Shown: one piece after another, positions 1 to 7,255 of the stretch
Position numbering within the stretch: position 1 is the stretch's first letter
Layout: every line of letters starts with the position of its first letter
Translations under genes and position numbers: made by a program
Notes under the pieces: model-generated
Seen by the model: the letters and a program-made list of their open reading frames with translations, nothing else
Databases searched by the model: none
Told to the model about the DNA's origin: nothing
NCBI RefSeq assembly: GCF_000430645.1
Contig: NZ_AUMK01000012.1
Location: 62,001-126,000 of the forward strand
Direction of reading: 5' to 3'
Origin: Aquimarina latercula DSM 2041
GTDB lineage: Bacteria; Bacteroidota; Bacteroidia; Flavobacteriales; Flavobacteriaceae
DNA: 64,000 nucleotides

Positions 1-635
1 AAAACAAAGAAATCACTCTTTTAGAACAGCAGCAAAGTCTTAAGAATATTGATTCTGAATTAGCTAGATTAGAAACTGAAGTAAATTTAGTTTTAAGAGA
101 AGCTTCTGGGCTAAGCATGAATGATATAGAATTTGTTCTCGAATATCAGACTAACTTAGTAAATAGTTATTATGTATTGATCGAGACTATTGATAATTGG
201 GAACAAAAATATGTTCTGAAATCTCCGATAGAGGGAAGGGTTAACTTTTTTAATTTTTGGAGCAAAAATCAATTTGTCAAACAAGGAGATAATTTTTCAA
301 TAATTACGCCTATTACCCAAGACACTGTTTTTGCAAGGGTTAAAATACCTATACAAAATGCGGGAAAGATTAAAAAAGATCAACAAGTTCTCATCAAGTT
401 AAATAGCTATCCGTTTGAGGAGTATGGTGTTATATTGGGTAAAATTAAACAAATTACCTCGGTCTCGGATAATAATTTTTACACAGGATATGTTTTGTTG
501 GAAAATGGTTTAAGCACAACATATGATAAAGAATTAGAACTAAAAAATGAATTATTAGGTAATGCCGAAATCGTTACAGAAAACCTAAGATTGATTGAAA
601 GATTTTTCTATAAAATTATAAAGCAAATAAAATAA
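1..635 (+). CDS. HlyD-family secretion adaptor, C-terminal part (5' end outside window)
   Basis: The reading frame is open from the left edge (first full codon at 3) to the stop at 633-635, so only the C-terminal ~210 residues are present. The first ~75 visible residues are Glu/Leu/Gln-rich and look like the returning helix of the coiled-coil hairpin. They are followed by a barrel-sandwich (lipoyl-like) return strand (LKSPIEGRV) and a beta-barrel region, the order seen in HlyD/type I membrane-fusion proteins that link an inner-membrane ABC exporter to an outer-membrane channel. It lies 130 bp upstream of two double-glycine peptide genes on the same strand, so export of those peptides is the likely job. 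A peptidase-bearing (C39) ABC exporter is expected just upstream, outside the window. Family assignment is solid; substrate is inference. Confidence 0.8.
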   Translation, partial: NKEITLLEQQQSLKNIDSELARLETEVNLVLREASGLSMNDIEFVLEYQTNLVNSYYVLIETIDNWEQKYVLKSPIEGRVNFFNFWSKNQFVKQGDNFSIITPITQDTVFARVKIPIQNAGKIKKDQQVLIKLNSYPFEEYGVILGKIKQITSVSDNNFYTGYVLLENGLSTTYDKELELKNELLGNAEIVTENLRLIERFFYKIIKQIK

Positions 636-645
636 ATCCTTTATA

Positions 646-867
646 GTAACATTTTTTAGGAATAATACACTAATAAATGAGAAGAGGCGTAAATAATATA
701 TTTTCTAAACAAAAATTATTATAATTGTGCCTTGAAATAATTATTTAACTTTTAAAAATTAAATTATGAGTAGATTATCATTAGATGCTTTTAAAGCTAA
801 AGCACAAACTAGTCAATCAGAAGAATTAGAAAATCTTACAGGTGGTATTTTAGGTGCCTGTCATCCT
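646..867 (+). repeat. Segmental duplication copy 1 (promoter plus leader coding region)
   Basis: This stretch aligns with 1213-1431. Both contain a gtaacatt start, an AT-rich upstream region, a near-identical segment just before the start codon (cttgaaataattat, then aacttttaaaaattaaatt) and the first 34 codons of a peptide gene. Similarity stops abruptly after codon 34. Confidence 0.85.
720..727 (+). promoter_or_regulatory. Possible -7 element of peptide gene 1
   Basis: TATAATTG resembles the Bacteroidota -7 consensus TAnnTTTG with one mismatch. It lies 39 bp before the start codon, and TATCATTG sits at the matching place before peptide gene 2. No clear -33 TTG box was found at the usual distance. 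Confidence 0.3.
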
Positions 868-927
868 GGTGAAAAAAGCTGGTTCACCGAAATTATCGAA
901 GAGATTTTGGATGATTTGAATAATTAG
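766..927 (+). CDS. Double-glycine leader peptide precursor 1 (putative RiPP precursor)
   Basis: This ATG-initiated ORF encodes 53 residues. The 27-residue leader (MSRLSLDAFKAKA... ending ELENLTGG) has the hydrophobic spacing and Gly-Gly end of double-glycine leaders cleaved by C39 peptidases. Predicted cleavage after Gly27 gives a 26-residue core starting ILGACHP and continuing as an acidic amphipathic segment (GEKSWFTEIIEEILDDLNN). The leader and ILGACHP are identical in peptide 2, whereas the tails are unrelated. The gene sits between an HlyD adaptor and two SAM-dependent enzymes and has its own terminator at 984-1013. The sequence shows a small exported, probably modified peptide; the modification and activity are unknown. 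Confidence 0.8.
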   Translation: MSRLSLDAFKAKAQTSQSEELENLTGGILGACHPGEKSWFTEIIEEILDDLNN

Positions 928-983
928 AAATATATTTTTCTAGTTCTACGGAATAGTTAGACAGTTGTCTACAATTAATTAAG

Positions 984-1013
984 TCCAGAGAAAAAAGTTT
1001 CTCTGGATTTTTT
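984..1013 (+). terminator. Intrinsic terminator after peptide gene 1
   Basis: TCCAGAGAAA and TTTCTCTGGA form a perfect 10 bp stem with loop AAAG, followed by a run of six T. It lies 57 bp after the stop codon of peptide gene 1. Confidence 0.85.
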
Positions 1014-1212
1014 GATCTTAAACATTATTATGATCCCTTGTTTGAGCTATTGTTAAAAATTTTTGAACTGAAAAAATACTTTTGCCCAGTTTATAATAAT
1101 GTTGTTCAGGAATAAGGTGCTAAAATAAAAAAATAAGATTATAATATCTCAGTAGAACTTAGGTGAAATTTAGTTGTTTTCAAAAAAATCTTAAAAAAAT
1201 TAAAATTTACAG

Positions 1213-1431
1213 GTAACATTCTTTAAGAATAAGACACTTATATAAAGCGAGCAATAATATTATTTTTTCTAATAAAATTTATTATCATTGCTACTTGAAA
1301 TAATTATTTTAACTTTTAAAAATTAAATTATGAGTAGATTATCATTAGATGCTTTTAAAGCAAAAGCGCAAACTAGTCAATCAGAAGAATTAGAAAACCT
1401 TACAGGTGGAATTTTAGGTGCTTGTCACCCG
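1213..1431 (+). repeat. Segmental duplication copy 2 (promoter plus leader coding region)
   Basis: Second copy of the unit at 646-867. Within the 34 shared codons there are seven base differences, all at third positions and all synonymous, while the upstream parts have drifted more. Confidence 0.85.
1283..1290 (+). promoter_or_regulatory. Possible -7 element of peptide gene 2
   Basis: TATCATTG occupies the same position, 40 bp before the start codon, as TATAATTG does for peptide gene 1. It matches TAnnTTTG except for one base. Confidence 0.3.
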
Positions 1432-1512
1432 TCGGATGCTGAGATGATAGCAGAAGGATATAGTAACCTTTTGCAAACTTTGCATGATAAAATAGAAGAT
1501 CTTCTTAAATAG
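1330..1512 (+). CDS. Double-glycine leader peptide precursor 2 (putative RiPP precursor)
   Basis: This 60-residue product shares residues 1-34 exactly with peptide 1, including the Gly26-Gly27 cleavage site and the core start ILGACHP. The rest of the 33-residue core (SDAEMIAEGYSNLLQ then TLHDKIEDLLK) is different and looks like an amphipathic helix. The conserved Cys32-His33-Pro34 next to the cleavage site is the obvious candidate for modification by the two SAM-dependent enzymes encoded immediately downstream. It is the last peptide gene before those enzymes, with a hairpin at 1529-1567 between them. Function as antimicrobial, signal or other is not known. Confidence 0.8.
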   Translation: MSRLSLDAFKAKAQTSQSEELENLTGGILGACHPSDAEMIAEGYSNLLQTLHDKIEDLLK

Positions 1513-1528
1513 TAATATCCGTTATTTA

Positions 1529-1567
1529 ACAAAAGAAAAAGGAGGGATTCCTTCTTTTTTCTTTTGT
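1529..1567 (+). terminator. Hairpin after peptide gene 2, probable terminator or attenuator
   Basis: ACAAAAGAAAAA pairs with TTTTTTCTTTTGT around an inner GGAGG/CCTTC stem and a small loop. The T-rich right arm would release polymerase. Partial read-through could couple peptide and modifying-enzyme expression. Confidence 0.6.
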
Positions 1568-1684
1568 AATAAGCTTTACCTCTTTTTAATTCACTACTCT
1601 GTAGAATATGGCGAGTTTCTGAAAGGTATAAAAAAAATTATTTGGTACTGAATCATAAGTAGATATTTTTTAAATTGATTTTAA

Positions 1685-2392
1685 ATGAATGCAGGAGATA
1701 AAATAGGAACAAAAAATGCAGCTTGGTCATTTTCTGGTAAAGTTCCTACAAGTTTTGATAATCACGTATCTAAATCAGTACCTCTTTATAACCAAGGTCA
1801 TGATTTGACCTGTAGATTGAGTGATTTTTTTATATCAGATGGCTCCATCTGTTATGAAATAGGGAGTAGTACTGGGGAATTAACAAAGAAAATATCATTA
1901 CATAATCAACATAAAAATGTTCAGATTATTGGAATTGACCCGGTAATTGAAATGATTGATGTTGCCAATGAAAAGTGTAAGGATATACCTAATGTATCTT
2001 TTGTCTGTGATGACATTTTGAATTTAGATCTTCAAAAGGCTGATTTAATCGTCTCTTATTACACGATTCAATTTATTAAACCTAGAATACGTCAATTAAT
2101 ATTTGATAAAATATATGAATCCTTAAATTGGGGCGGAGCTTTTATTCTTTTCGAAAAGGTAAGAGCTTGTGATGCACGTTTTCAGGATATAATGACAGCA
2201 CTTTATACCGATTACAAATTAGAACAAGGGTATACCGAAGAAGAGATAGTGTCTAAAACAAGAAGTCTTAAAGGCGTTTTGGAGCCTTTTTCGACTAATG
2301 GTAATTTAGATTTACTCAAAAGAGCTGGTTTTGTAGATGTCACATCTATTATGAAGTACGTTTCATTTGAAGGATTTTTAGCAATAAAGTAA
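1685..2392 (+). CDS. CmoA-like SAM-dependent enzyme, probably peptide-modifying
   Basis: A 235-residue class I methyltransferase fold. Motif I is YEIGSSTGELT (57-67), the acidic ribose-binding residue lies in GIDPVIEMI (83-91), and residues 122-200 (YTIQFIKPRIRQ, DKIYESLNWGGA, YTEEEIVSKTRS) follow E. coli CmoA from memory closely. CmoA makes carboxy-S-adenosylmethionine from SAM and prephenate for tRNA wobble uridine modification. Arg193 in SKTRS aligns with CmoA Arg199, which binds the carboxylate of carboxy-SAM. The N-terminal segment is shorter than in CmoA (FDNHVSKSVPLY). It lies between the peptide precursors and a second methyltransferase gene that starts 6 bp after its stop, so a role in peptide modification is more likely than tRNA work. 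Simple methyl transfer remains possible. Confidence 0.65.
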   Translation: MNAGDKIGTKNAAWSFSGKVPTSFDNHVSKSVPLYNQGHDLTCRLSDFFISDGSICYEIGSSTGELTKKISLHNQHKNVQIIGIDPVIEMIDVANEKCKDIPNVSFVCDDILNLDLQKADLIVSYYTIQFIKPRIRQLIFDKIYESLNWGGAFILFEKVRACDARFQDIMTALYTDYKLEQGYTEEEIVSKTRSLKGVLEPFSTNGNLDLLKRAGFVDVTSIMKYVSFEGFLAIK

Positions 2393-2398
2393 TCATAT

Positions 2399-3721
2399 AT
2401 GATTTTTAATAAAGAATGCACATCCTTTGGTGATGTATCTGTTTACCTAGAAGAAAAAGATTTACATAATTATTATGCAGAATCATTTTATCTTTTAAAT
2501 TCTCATTTAAAGTACTTACATTATAATATTAACAAGTTCTCAAAAACTCCTAAAAGCCGCACAGAATATTACGAACTTCTTTACAAGGCTTTTTCTCACA
2601 ATGCCAAAGAAATTACTAAGCTAGTAGATTTACTAGGTTCAAATGTTGATTTGTCGGCTTATACTAATATTAGACCTAATAAAACGGATGATACTCAGAT
2701 GCTTTTAAAGGACTATTTTTACTTAAGTAGAGACTGGAGCGATTTGGATAGTGGTGAGAATCAAGTAAATAAAATCAATGAGGAGATAAAAACAGAATTG
2801 TCAAAATTAAAATTTGACACTTCTAATGCCTTACTTTTGGGAGCTGGTTCGGGTAGATTTGCAGTTGATTTACTTGATGTTTTTGATAAAGTGTATGCAA
2901 CAGATAAGTCTTTTTCGATGGTCTGGCATTTCCAAGAATTATTAAAAGGTAAAAGCATAGATTTTTATAAACCTCAAACTAAGAACATTTTAAAGCTAGA
3001 AAATGTAGCTCAAAAATATTCTGCGAAGATTCCAGAGAAAGATTTACCAAAAGCAAATAAGGTAAACTATTTCGTATCTGATGTTTTGAATTTACCTTTT
3101 GAAGAAAAGACGGTTAATGCTATTTTTTCTATCTATTTCACTGATGTAATTGCCCTTAAATTATGGTATAATCAAGTTAACAAAACATTGACTGATAATG
3201 GGATTTTTATTCACTTCGGTCCTTTGGATTATTTTTTCTCTTCCGAAATGGAAATGCTTACTGCAGAAGAGTTTAGACAATTCTTTGAAAACAATGGCTA
3301 TACAACTTTGGTGGATAAAGTAATAGAAACCCCGCATTTAGAGGACGAAAATTCAATGACTTATAAAGTTTACAGGAATTGGTTTTTTGTAGCTCAAAAA
3401 CAGGAAAAAAAAGCTTTAAATATTCAGATTGAAAATGATTCAATTTTGAAGATAACAAGAACACTATCGTTTGAGACAAAGGGTGTTATTTCTTCTGAGG
3501 GGAAAAAAGAATTAGATACTGTTTTAGAACTCCCAACCGGTGCTTTTGAAGGAGCTTCTCCAGTAATTGAAATACTCAGGGAAATTGATGGCTCTAAGAA
3601 TTACGCTCAAGTTTTAGATTCTTTGAAAAAGAAAGGTTTTGATATAGCTAATAAGGACCAAATCACTAATCTTCTTAAGGATTTTATTAGTCAAGAAATA
3701 ATTACTATCGAGAATATCTAA
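2399..3721 (+). CDS. N2227/carnosine N-methyltransferase-like enzyme with PqqD-like C-terminal domain
   Basis: A 440-residue protein whose residues ~100-335 match the carnosine N-methyltransferase family (CARNMT1/N2227), which methylates the histidine imidazole of carnosine and some proteins. Visible hallmarks are RDWS (111-114), LLLGAGSGRFA (146-156), a TD pair (248-249) at the place of the family FIDTA motif, GPLDYFF (274-280) and a final YKVYRNWFFVA strand (322-332). Residues ~345-440 form a separate domain (IEILREIDGSKNYAQ, LLKDFISQEII) resembling PqqD-type winged helices that bind RiPP leaders. The gene starts 6 bp after the CmoA-like gene, so they are co-transcribed. The invariant Cys-His-Pro of the precursors makes histidine methylation an attractive inference. 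The C-terminal domain could instead be another wHTH regulatory module. Confidence 0.65.
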   Translation: MIFNKECTSFGDVSVYLEEKDLHNYYAESFYLLNSHLKYLHYNINKFSKTPKSRTEYYELLYKAFSHNAKEITKLVDLLGSNVDLSAYTNIRPNKTDDTQMLLKDYFYLSRDWSDLDSGENQVNKINEEIKTELSKLKFDTSNALLLGAGSGRFAVDLLDVFDKVYATDKSFSMVWHFQELLKGKSIDFYKPQTKNILKLENVAQKYSAKIPEKDLPKANKVNYFVSDVLNLPFEEKTVNAIFSIYFTDVIALKLWYNQVNKTLTDNGIFIHFGPLDYFFSSEMEMLTAEEFRQFFENNGYTTLVDKVIETPHLEDENSMTYKVYRNWFFVAQKQEKKALNIQIENDSILKITRTLSFETKGVISSEGKKELDTVLELPTGAFEGASPVIEILREIDGSKNYAQVLDSLKKKGFDIANKDQITNLLKDFISQEIITIENI

Positions 3722-3826
3722 TTAATCGACTTATTTCTTTTAGTTAATTTTCTTATTAGAAACGTTATTATTATAAATTGATAGTCTAATATTTTCCAAA
3801 GACATTTCTAACTGTTAGTATAATTA

Positions 3827-5650
3827 ATGAATTATTTTAAGCAAATTCTTCGCTTTGCGAAGCCTTATAGAACTTATGCAATATTAAATATCATATCAAA
3901 CATTTTCTATGCTTTATTTGGTACACTTGCCATGGTGTCATTATTTCCAATGCTAAGCGTTTTATTTGGAAAAACAGAAAGGATAAAAGAAAAGCCAATA
4001 TGGAACGGAGTATTAAATGCAAAAGAATATGGAGAAGGTTATCTCAATTATTTTGTAACGCAAAAGGCAGAGCAAGGCAATGACGATGTGTTAATGTTTA
4101 TGGTTATTTTAGTAATTACAATGTTTTTTCTTAAAAATATCTTTGGTTACCTTGCAATGTACTTCATTACTTTCTTGAGAAATGGCGTCCTAAAAGATAT
4201 AAGAAACGAGCTATATGAGAAAACGATTTCTTTACCACTTTCTTTCTTTTCTGAAAAAAGAAAAGGCGATACCATAGCAAGAATATCAACTGATGTTCTA
4301 GAAATACAACACTCTTTTTTGTCTATTCTTGAACTTATTGTAAGAGAACCTTTGATGATCTTATTTACGATTTTTACAATGGTGATAATAAGTGTTAAGC
4401 TAACTATATTCGTTTTCATTTTTATTCCAGTATCAGGTTTTTTGATTTCTCTAGTTGGTAAAACATTAAAAAAGAAGTCTGATAAAGTACAAAAAGAACA
4501 AGGGTACTTCCTTTCCATTATAGAAGAAACGCTTGGAGGATTAAAAGTCATAAAAGGATTCAATGCTGAAAATATTTTCGGAGGAAAATTTCAAGAGTCA
4601 ACTTCACGGTTTTTTAAGTTTTCTAATTCCTTATTAAATCGCCAAAACCTTGCATCTCCTACAAGTGAATTTCTGGGAATAACGGTCATTGCCATTTTGT
4701 TATGGTATGGAGGACAAATGGTATTGGTTGAAAAAACTTTAGATCCAAGTCTTTTTATTGTTTATATGGGGCTCGCTTACCAGATACTAACCCCTGCCAA
4801 AGCTATCTCTAAAGCCAGTTATAGTGTAAAGAAAGGAAACGCAGCAGCAGAACGGGTATTAGAAATTCTAAATATAAAATCGCCTCTGGAAGACAAACCA
4901 GAAGCAGTTGAGAAAAATGATTTTAATTCAGAAATCTTATTGGATGGGATTTCTTTTAGATATGAAGACGAATATATCCTCAAAAACTTCACTTTAAATG
5001 TATCAAAGGGAAAATCTGTAGCCTTAGTAGGGCAATCAGGTAGTGGTAAATCTACCATTGCTAATCTAGTCACGCGTTTTTATGATATCAATAAAGGTGC
5101 TATTAAGATAGACGGTATTGATATTAGGTATACTACAAAAAAATCTTTACGAAGCTTAATGGGACTAGTAACCCAAGATTCTATTCTGTTTAATGATACT
5201 ATTAAAAATAACTTGTTGATTGGCGATAAAAATGCTTCTAATAAAGATATAATGGAAGCTTTAAAAATTGCAAATGCATGGGAGTTTGTAAAAGATTTAC
5301 CTAAAGGGATAGAAACCAATGTAGGAGATAGTGGTAACAAACTAAGTGGTGGTCAGAAACAACGTTTATCTATTGCACGAGCTGTATTAAAAAACCCTCC
5401 AATCATGATTCTGGATGAAGCCACTTCTGCTCTGGATACTAAGAGTGAACGTCTGGTGCAGTCTGCTCTGGAAAACATGATGAAAAATCGAACCAGTATT
5501 GTAATTGCACACCGATTATCGACAATTAAAAATTCCGATTTGATTGTCGTTATGCAAAAAGGCAGTATTGTGGAGAAAGGTACACACGATGAGTTAATCT
5601 CTAAAAATGGAGTTTATCAAAATTTAGTGACTATGCAATCATTTGACTAA
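3827..5650 (+). CDS. ABC transporter, fused permease/ATPase (MsbA-like)
   Basis: A 607-residue exporter half-transporter. An ABC transmembrane domain with about six helices covers residues 1-330. The nucleotide-binding domain covers ~365-607, with Walker A GQSGSGKST (402-410), signature LSGGQ (506-510), Walker B IMILDEATS (526-534) and H-loop IVIAHRLS. There is no N-terminal C39 peptidase domain, so it cannot itself cleave double-glycine leaders. It closely resembles the MsbA-like transporters of flavobacteria that flip lipids. It follows the peptide-modifying genes by 105 bp on the same strand. It may export the mature peptide, provide self-immunity, or be an unrelated lipid flippase; the sequence does not decide. 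Confidence 0.85.
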   Translation: MNYFKQILRFAKPYRTYAILNIISNIFYALFGTLAMVSLFPMLSVLFGKTERIKEKPIWNGVLNAKEYGEGYLNYFVTQKAEQGNDDVLMFMVILVITMFFLKNIFGYLAMYFITFLRNGVLKDIRNELYEKTISLPLSFFSEKRKGDTIARISTDVLEIQHSFLSILELIVREPLMILFTIFTMVIISVKLTIFVFIFIPVSGFLISLVGKTLKKKSDKVQKEQGYFLSIIEETLGGLKVIKGFNAENIFGGKFQESTSRFFKFSNSLLNRQNLASPTSEFLGITVIAILLWYGGQMVLVEKTLDPSLFIVYMGLAYQILTPAKAISKASYSVKKGNAAAERVLEILNIKSPLEDKPEAVEKNDFNSEILLDGISFRYEDEYILKNFTLNVSKGKSVALVGQSGSGKSTIANLVTRFYDINKGAIKIDGIDIRYTTKKSLRSLMGLVTQDSILFNDTIKNNLLIGDKNASNKDIMEALKIANAWEFVKDLPKGIETNVGDSGNKLSGGQKQRLSIARAVLKNPPIMILDEATSALDTKSERLVQSALENMMKNRTSIVIAHRLSTIKNSDLIVVMQKGSIVEKGTHDELISKNGVYQNLVTMQSFD

Positions 5651-6065
5651 TAGATTTATTATTGGTTGACAAAAATTAGGCTCTTTTAAATATCGAAAAA
5701 TCTCCTCTGTTTTATCTGTTAGTGTTTTATTAAACCTATTTTTTGAACTTATCTATATGGCCTGAACCCCTATTTTAATTATTTTGATAATAATTATGAT
5801 AAAGACTTTTAGGAAAACCTTAAGCAATTCCATTAAAAAATCAGAAATTTTACCAATCACTTTATTTTTGAAGTATTGCTTTTTTATTCTAAATAGTTCT
5901 ATTAATTTATGAATAGACTATTTCTAAATATTTTCAAATCAGAAGTTGTTTATATTGATTTCGGGTATCGTATTCCACCTTTTGTTCCTCTTATTTGCAC
6001 CTTTTTGTTTTAAGGTGCTGATAGTCAAAACTGTAAAAAATTACGGTTTAAAAGTAAAACTTTTG

Positions 6066-6101
6066 TTGGAATATTTCCAATAAAAAATGGAATATTTCCA
6101 A
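6066..6101. promoter_or_regulatory. Paired palindromic operator-like sites upstream of TIR gene
   Basis: TTGGAATATTTCCAA (6066-6080) has perfect arms TTGGAA/TTCCAA around TAT. The same sequence less its first base, TGGAATATTTCCAA, recurs at 6088-6101. The copies are 21 bp apart, two helical turns, so two dimers would bind the same DNA face. They lie just upstream of the predicted -7 element. Confidence 0.6.
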
Positions 6102-6111
6102 ATAAAGAAAG

Positions 6112-6119
6112 TAATTTTG
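6112..6119 (+). promoter_or_regulatory. Predicted -7 promoter element of TIR gene
   Basis: TAATTTTG is an exact match to the Bacteroidota TAnnTTTG element and lies 35 bp before the ATG. The -33 position falls in the second palindrome, so a protein bound there would interfere with the promoter. Confidence 0.5.
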
Positions 6120-6154
6120 TATAAGTCAGTTTTAGGTTAAAAAAATAGTCAGTG

Positions 6155-7138
6155 ATGAAGAATAGAAGTTATGAATATGATGTGGCTTTATCTTTTGCAG
6201 GAGAGAATAGGGCCTATGTAGAGAAGGTAGCGAATAGCTTAAAAACAAAAGGAGTTAAAGTGTTTTATGACTTGTTTGAAGAGGCTAATTTGTGGGGAAA
6301 GAATTTATATGAGTATTTGTCAGAAATTTATCAGAATAAAGCAAGGTATACAGTGCTTTTTGTATCTAGTTTTTATAATAAAAAATTATGGACGAATCAT
6401 GAGAGAGTTTCGATGCAAGCAAGAGCTTTTCAGGAGAGTAGGGAATATATATTACCTGCTAGATTTTCTGATACAGAAATCCCTGGAATTCTTAAAACTA
6501 TCGGTTATATTAATCTGGTAAATAGAACTCCAGAAGAATTAGCCGTTCTAATTGAGAATAAATTAAAAAAGGATCAAACTTTTTTAAAAAACCGATGGTC
6601 GAAACTCTCTACCATGATTAGCCCCAAACCGTTTATTTTTACAATTAAGGTAGTTGATGAAAAGTCGCAACTGATTAAGCATGCGAAGGTAGTTTTAGTA
6701 GCAAACAATTCGACATATCTCGAAGGATTTACAGATGAGAACGGTCTAGCTCATTTTGTTATTAGAACAAGAAAATTATATACAGTTCTTATCGCCCATT
6801 CAGAATATCCAGCGGTGGTTTTTAATAGTATGAACCCAAAAGAAGATGTAGAAGTTACTATTGAAAAAACTAATAATTCAGGTTCGATTATTATCAATAA
6901 ATCAGGACAAATCCCTGGGATTTCTGGTAAAATAGAACCTGTACTAAAGTCTGATAAGAACTTGTCATTGTATGCGGATAATATTGCTATTGAAGGAGGA
7001 AAAGATCAACCCTATGATTTTGAATTAAATAAATCAATTGCTCTAGAGGATAATAAGGGTAATATTGTATACTTAACGTTTAGGTTTTTTCAGGCAAGAA
7101 TTGCTTTAATTGATTTTTATAAAGACAGAAGTATGTGA
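6155..7138 (+). CDS. TIR-domain protein with beta-rich C-terminal modules
   Basis: A 327-residue soluble protein. Residues ~5-125 form a TIR fold: YDVALSFAGENRAYVEKVA, then VKVFYDLFEEANLWGKNL, then YTVLFVSSFY and a KLWTNHERVSMQ helix whose Glu (residue 83) is the best candidate for the NADase glutamate. Residues ~160-240 look like a carboxypeptidase-regulatory or Ig-like beta sandwich (FTIKVVDEK...GFTDENGLAHF). Residues ~242-327 form another beta-rich module (QIPGISGKIEPVL, LYADNIAIEGG). No signal peptide or membrane segment is seen. Bacterial TIR proteins often degrade NAD+ in anti-phage defence. It stands alone behind operator-like repeats. ATG 6155 is preferred over the adjacent GTG at 6152. 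Defence function is inference. Confidence 0.75.
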   Translation: MKNRSYEYDVALSFAGENRAYVEKVANSLKTKGVKVFYDLFEEANLWGKNLYEYLSEIYQNKARYTVLFVSSFYNKKLWTNHERVSMQARAFQESREYILPARFSDTEIPGILKTIGYINLVNRTPEELAVLIENKLKKDQTFLKNRWSKLSTMISPKPFIFTIKVVDEKSQLIKHAKVVLVANNSTYLEGFTDENGLAHFVIRTRKLYTVLIAHSEYPAVVFNSMNPKEDVEVTIEKTNNSGSIIINKSGQIPGISGKIEPVLKSDKNLSLYADNIAIEGGKDQPYDFELNKSIALEDNKGNIVYLTFRFFQARIALIDFYKDRSM

Positions 7139-7255
7139 GCATATTTGAAGAGAAAATGGGGTTTTTATACTTAAAATCCAAAAAATCACCATTTTCAGGG
7201 GATCAGTACGTGTAAAAATGTCTTACATTTATATGGTCAACTAAAATCATTCAAC

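Larger units (their letters stand above)
928..1329. other. Intergenic region between the two peptide genes
   Basis: It holds the terminator of peptide gene 1 (984-1013), then about 190 bp of AT-rich sequence with no convincing ORF, then the duplicated upstream region of peptide gene 2 from 1213. The arrangement suggests each peptide gene is a separate transcription unit. Confidence 0.7.
5651..6154. other. 504 bp intergenic region upstream of the TIR gene
   Basis: AT-rich with no supported gene. An inverted repeat at 5891-5923 (AAATAGTTCTATT / AATAGACTATTT) lacks a T-tract. The right end carries two palindromic operator-like sites (6066-6101) and a -7 promoter element (6112-6119) for the TIR gene. 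Confidence 0.6.

Noticed and set aside
4147..4563. 138-codon antisense ORF within the ABC transporter gene
   Set aside because: It is the reverse-strand shadow of a strongly supported gene, with no protein pattern of its own.
3827..5650. Assigning the ABC transporter as a C39 double-glycine exporter
   Set aside because: No N-terminal peptidase domain or catalytic Cys/His; residues 1-330 are directly the transmembrane domain.
5796..5912. 38-codon ORF starting with ATG at 5796 in the intergenic region before the TIR gene
   Set aside because: No signal peptide, leader or family pattern; low-complexity AT-rich translation and no promoter element in front.
6267..6521. 84-codon plus-strand ORF in another frame of the TIR gene
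   Set aside because: Fully inside the TIR domain coding region in the wrong frame; no independent evidence.
7152..7196. GAAAATGG/CCATTTTC hairpin between the TIR and A2M genes
   Set aside because: Eight-base stem with a long loop and no T-tract; terminator call would be speculative.
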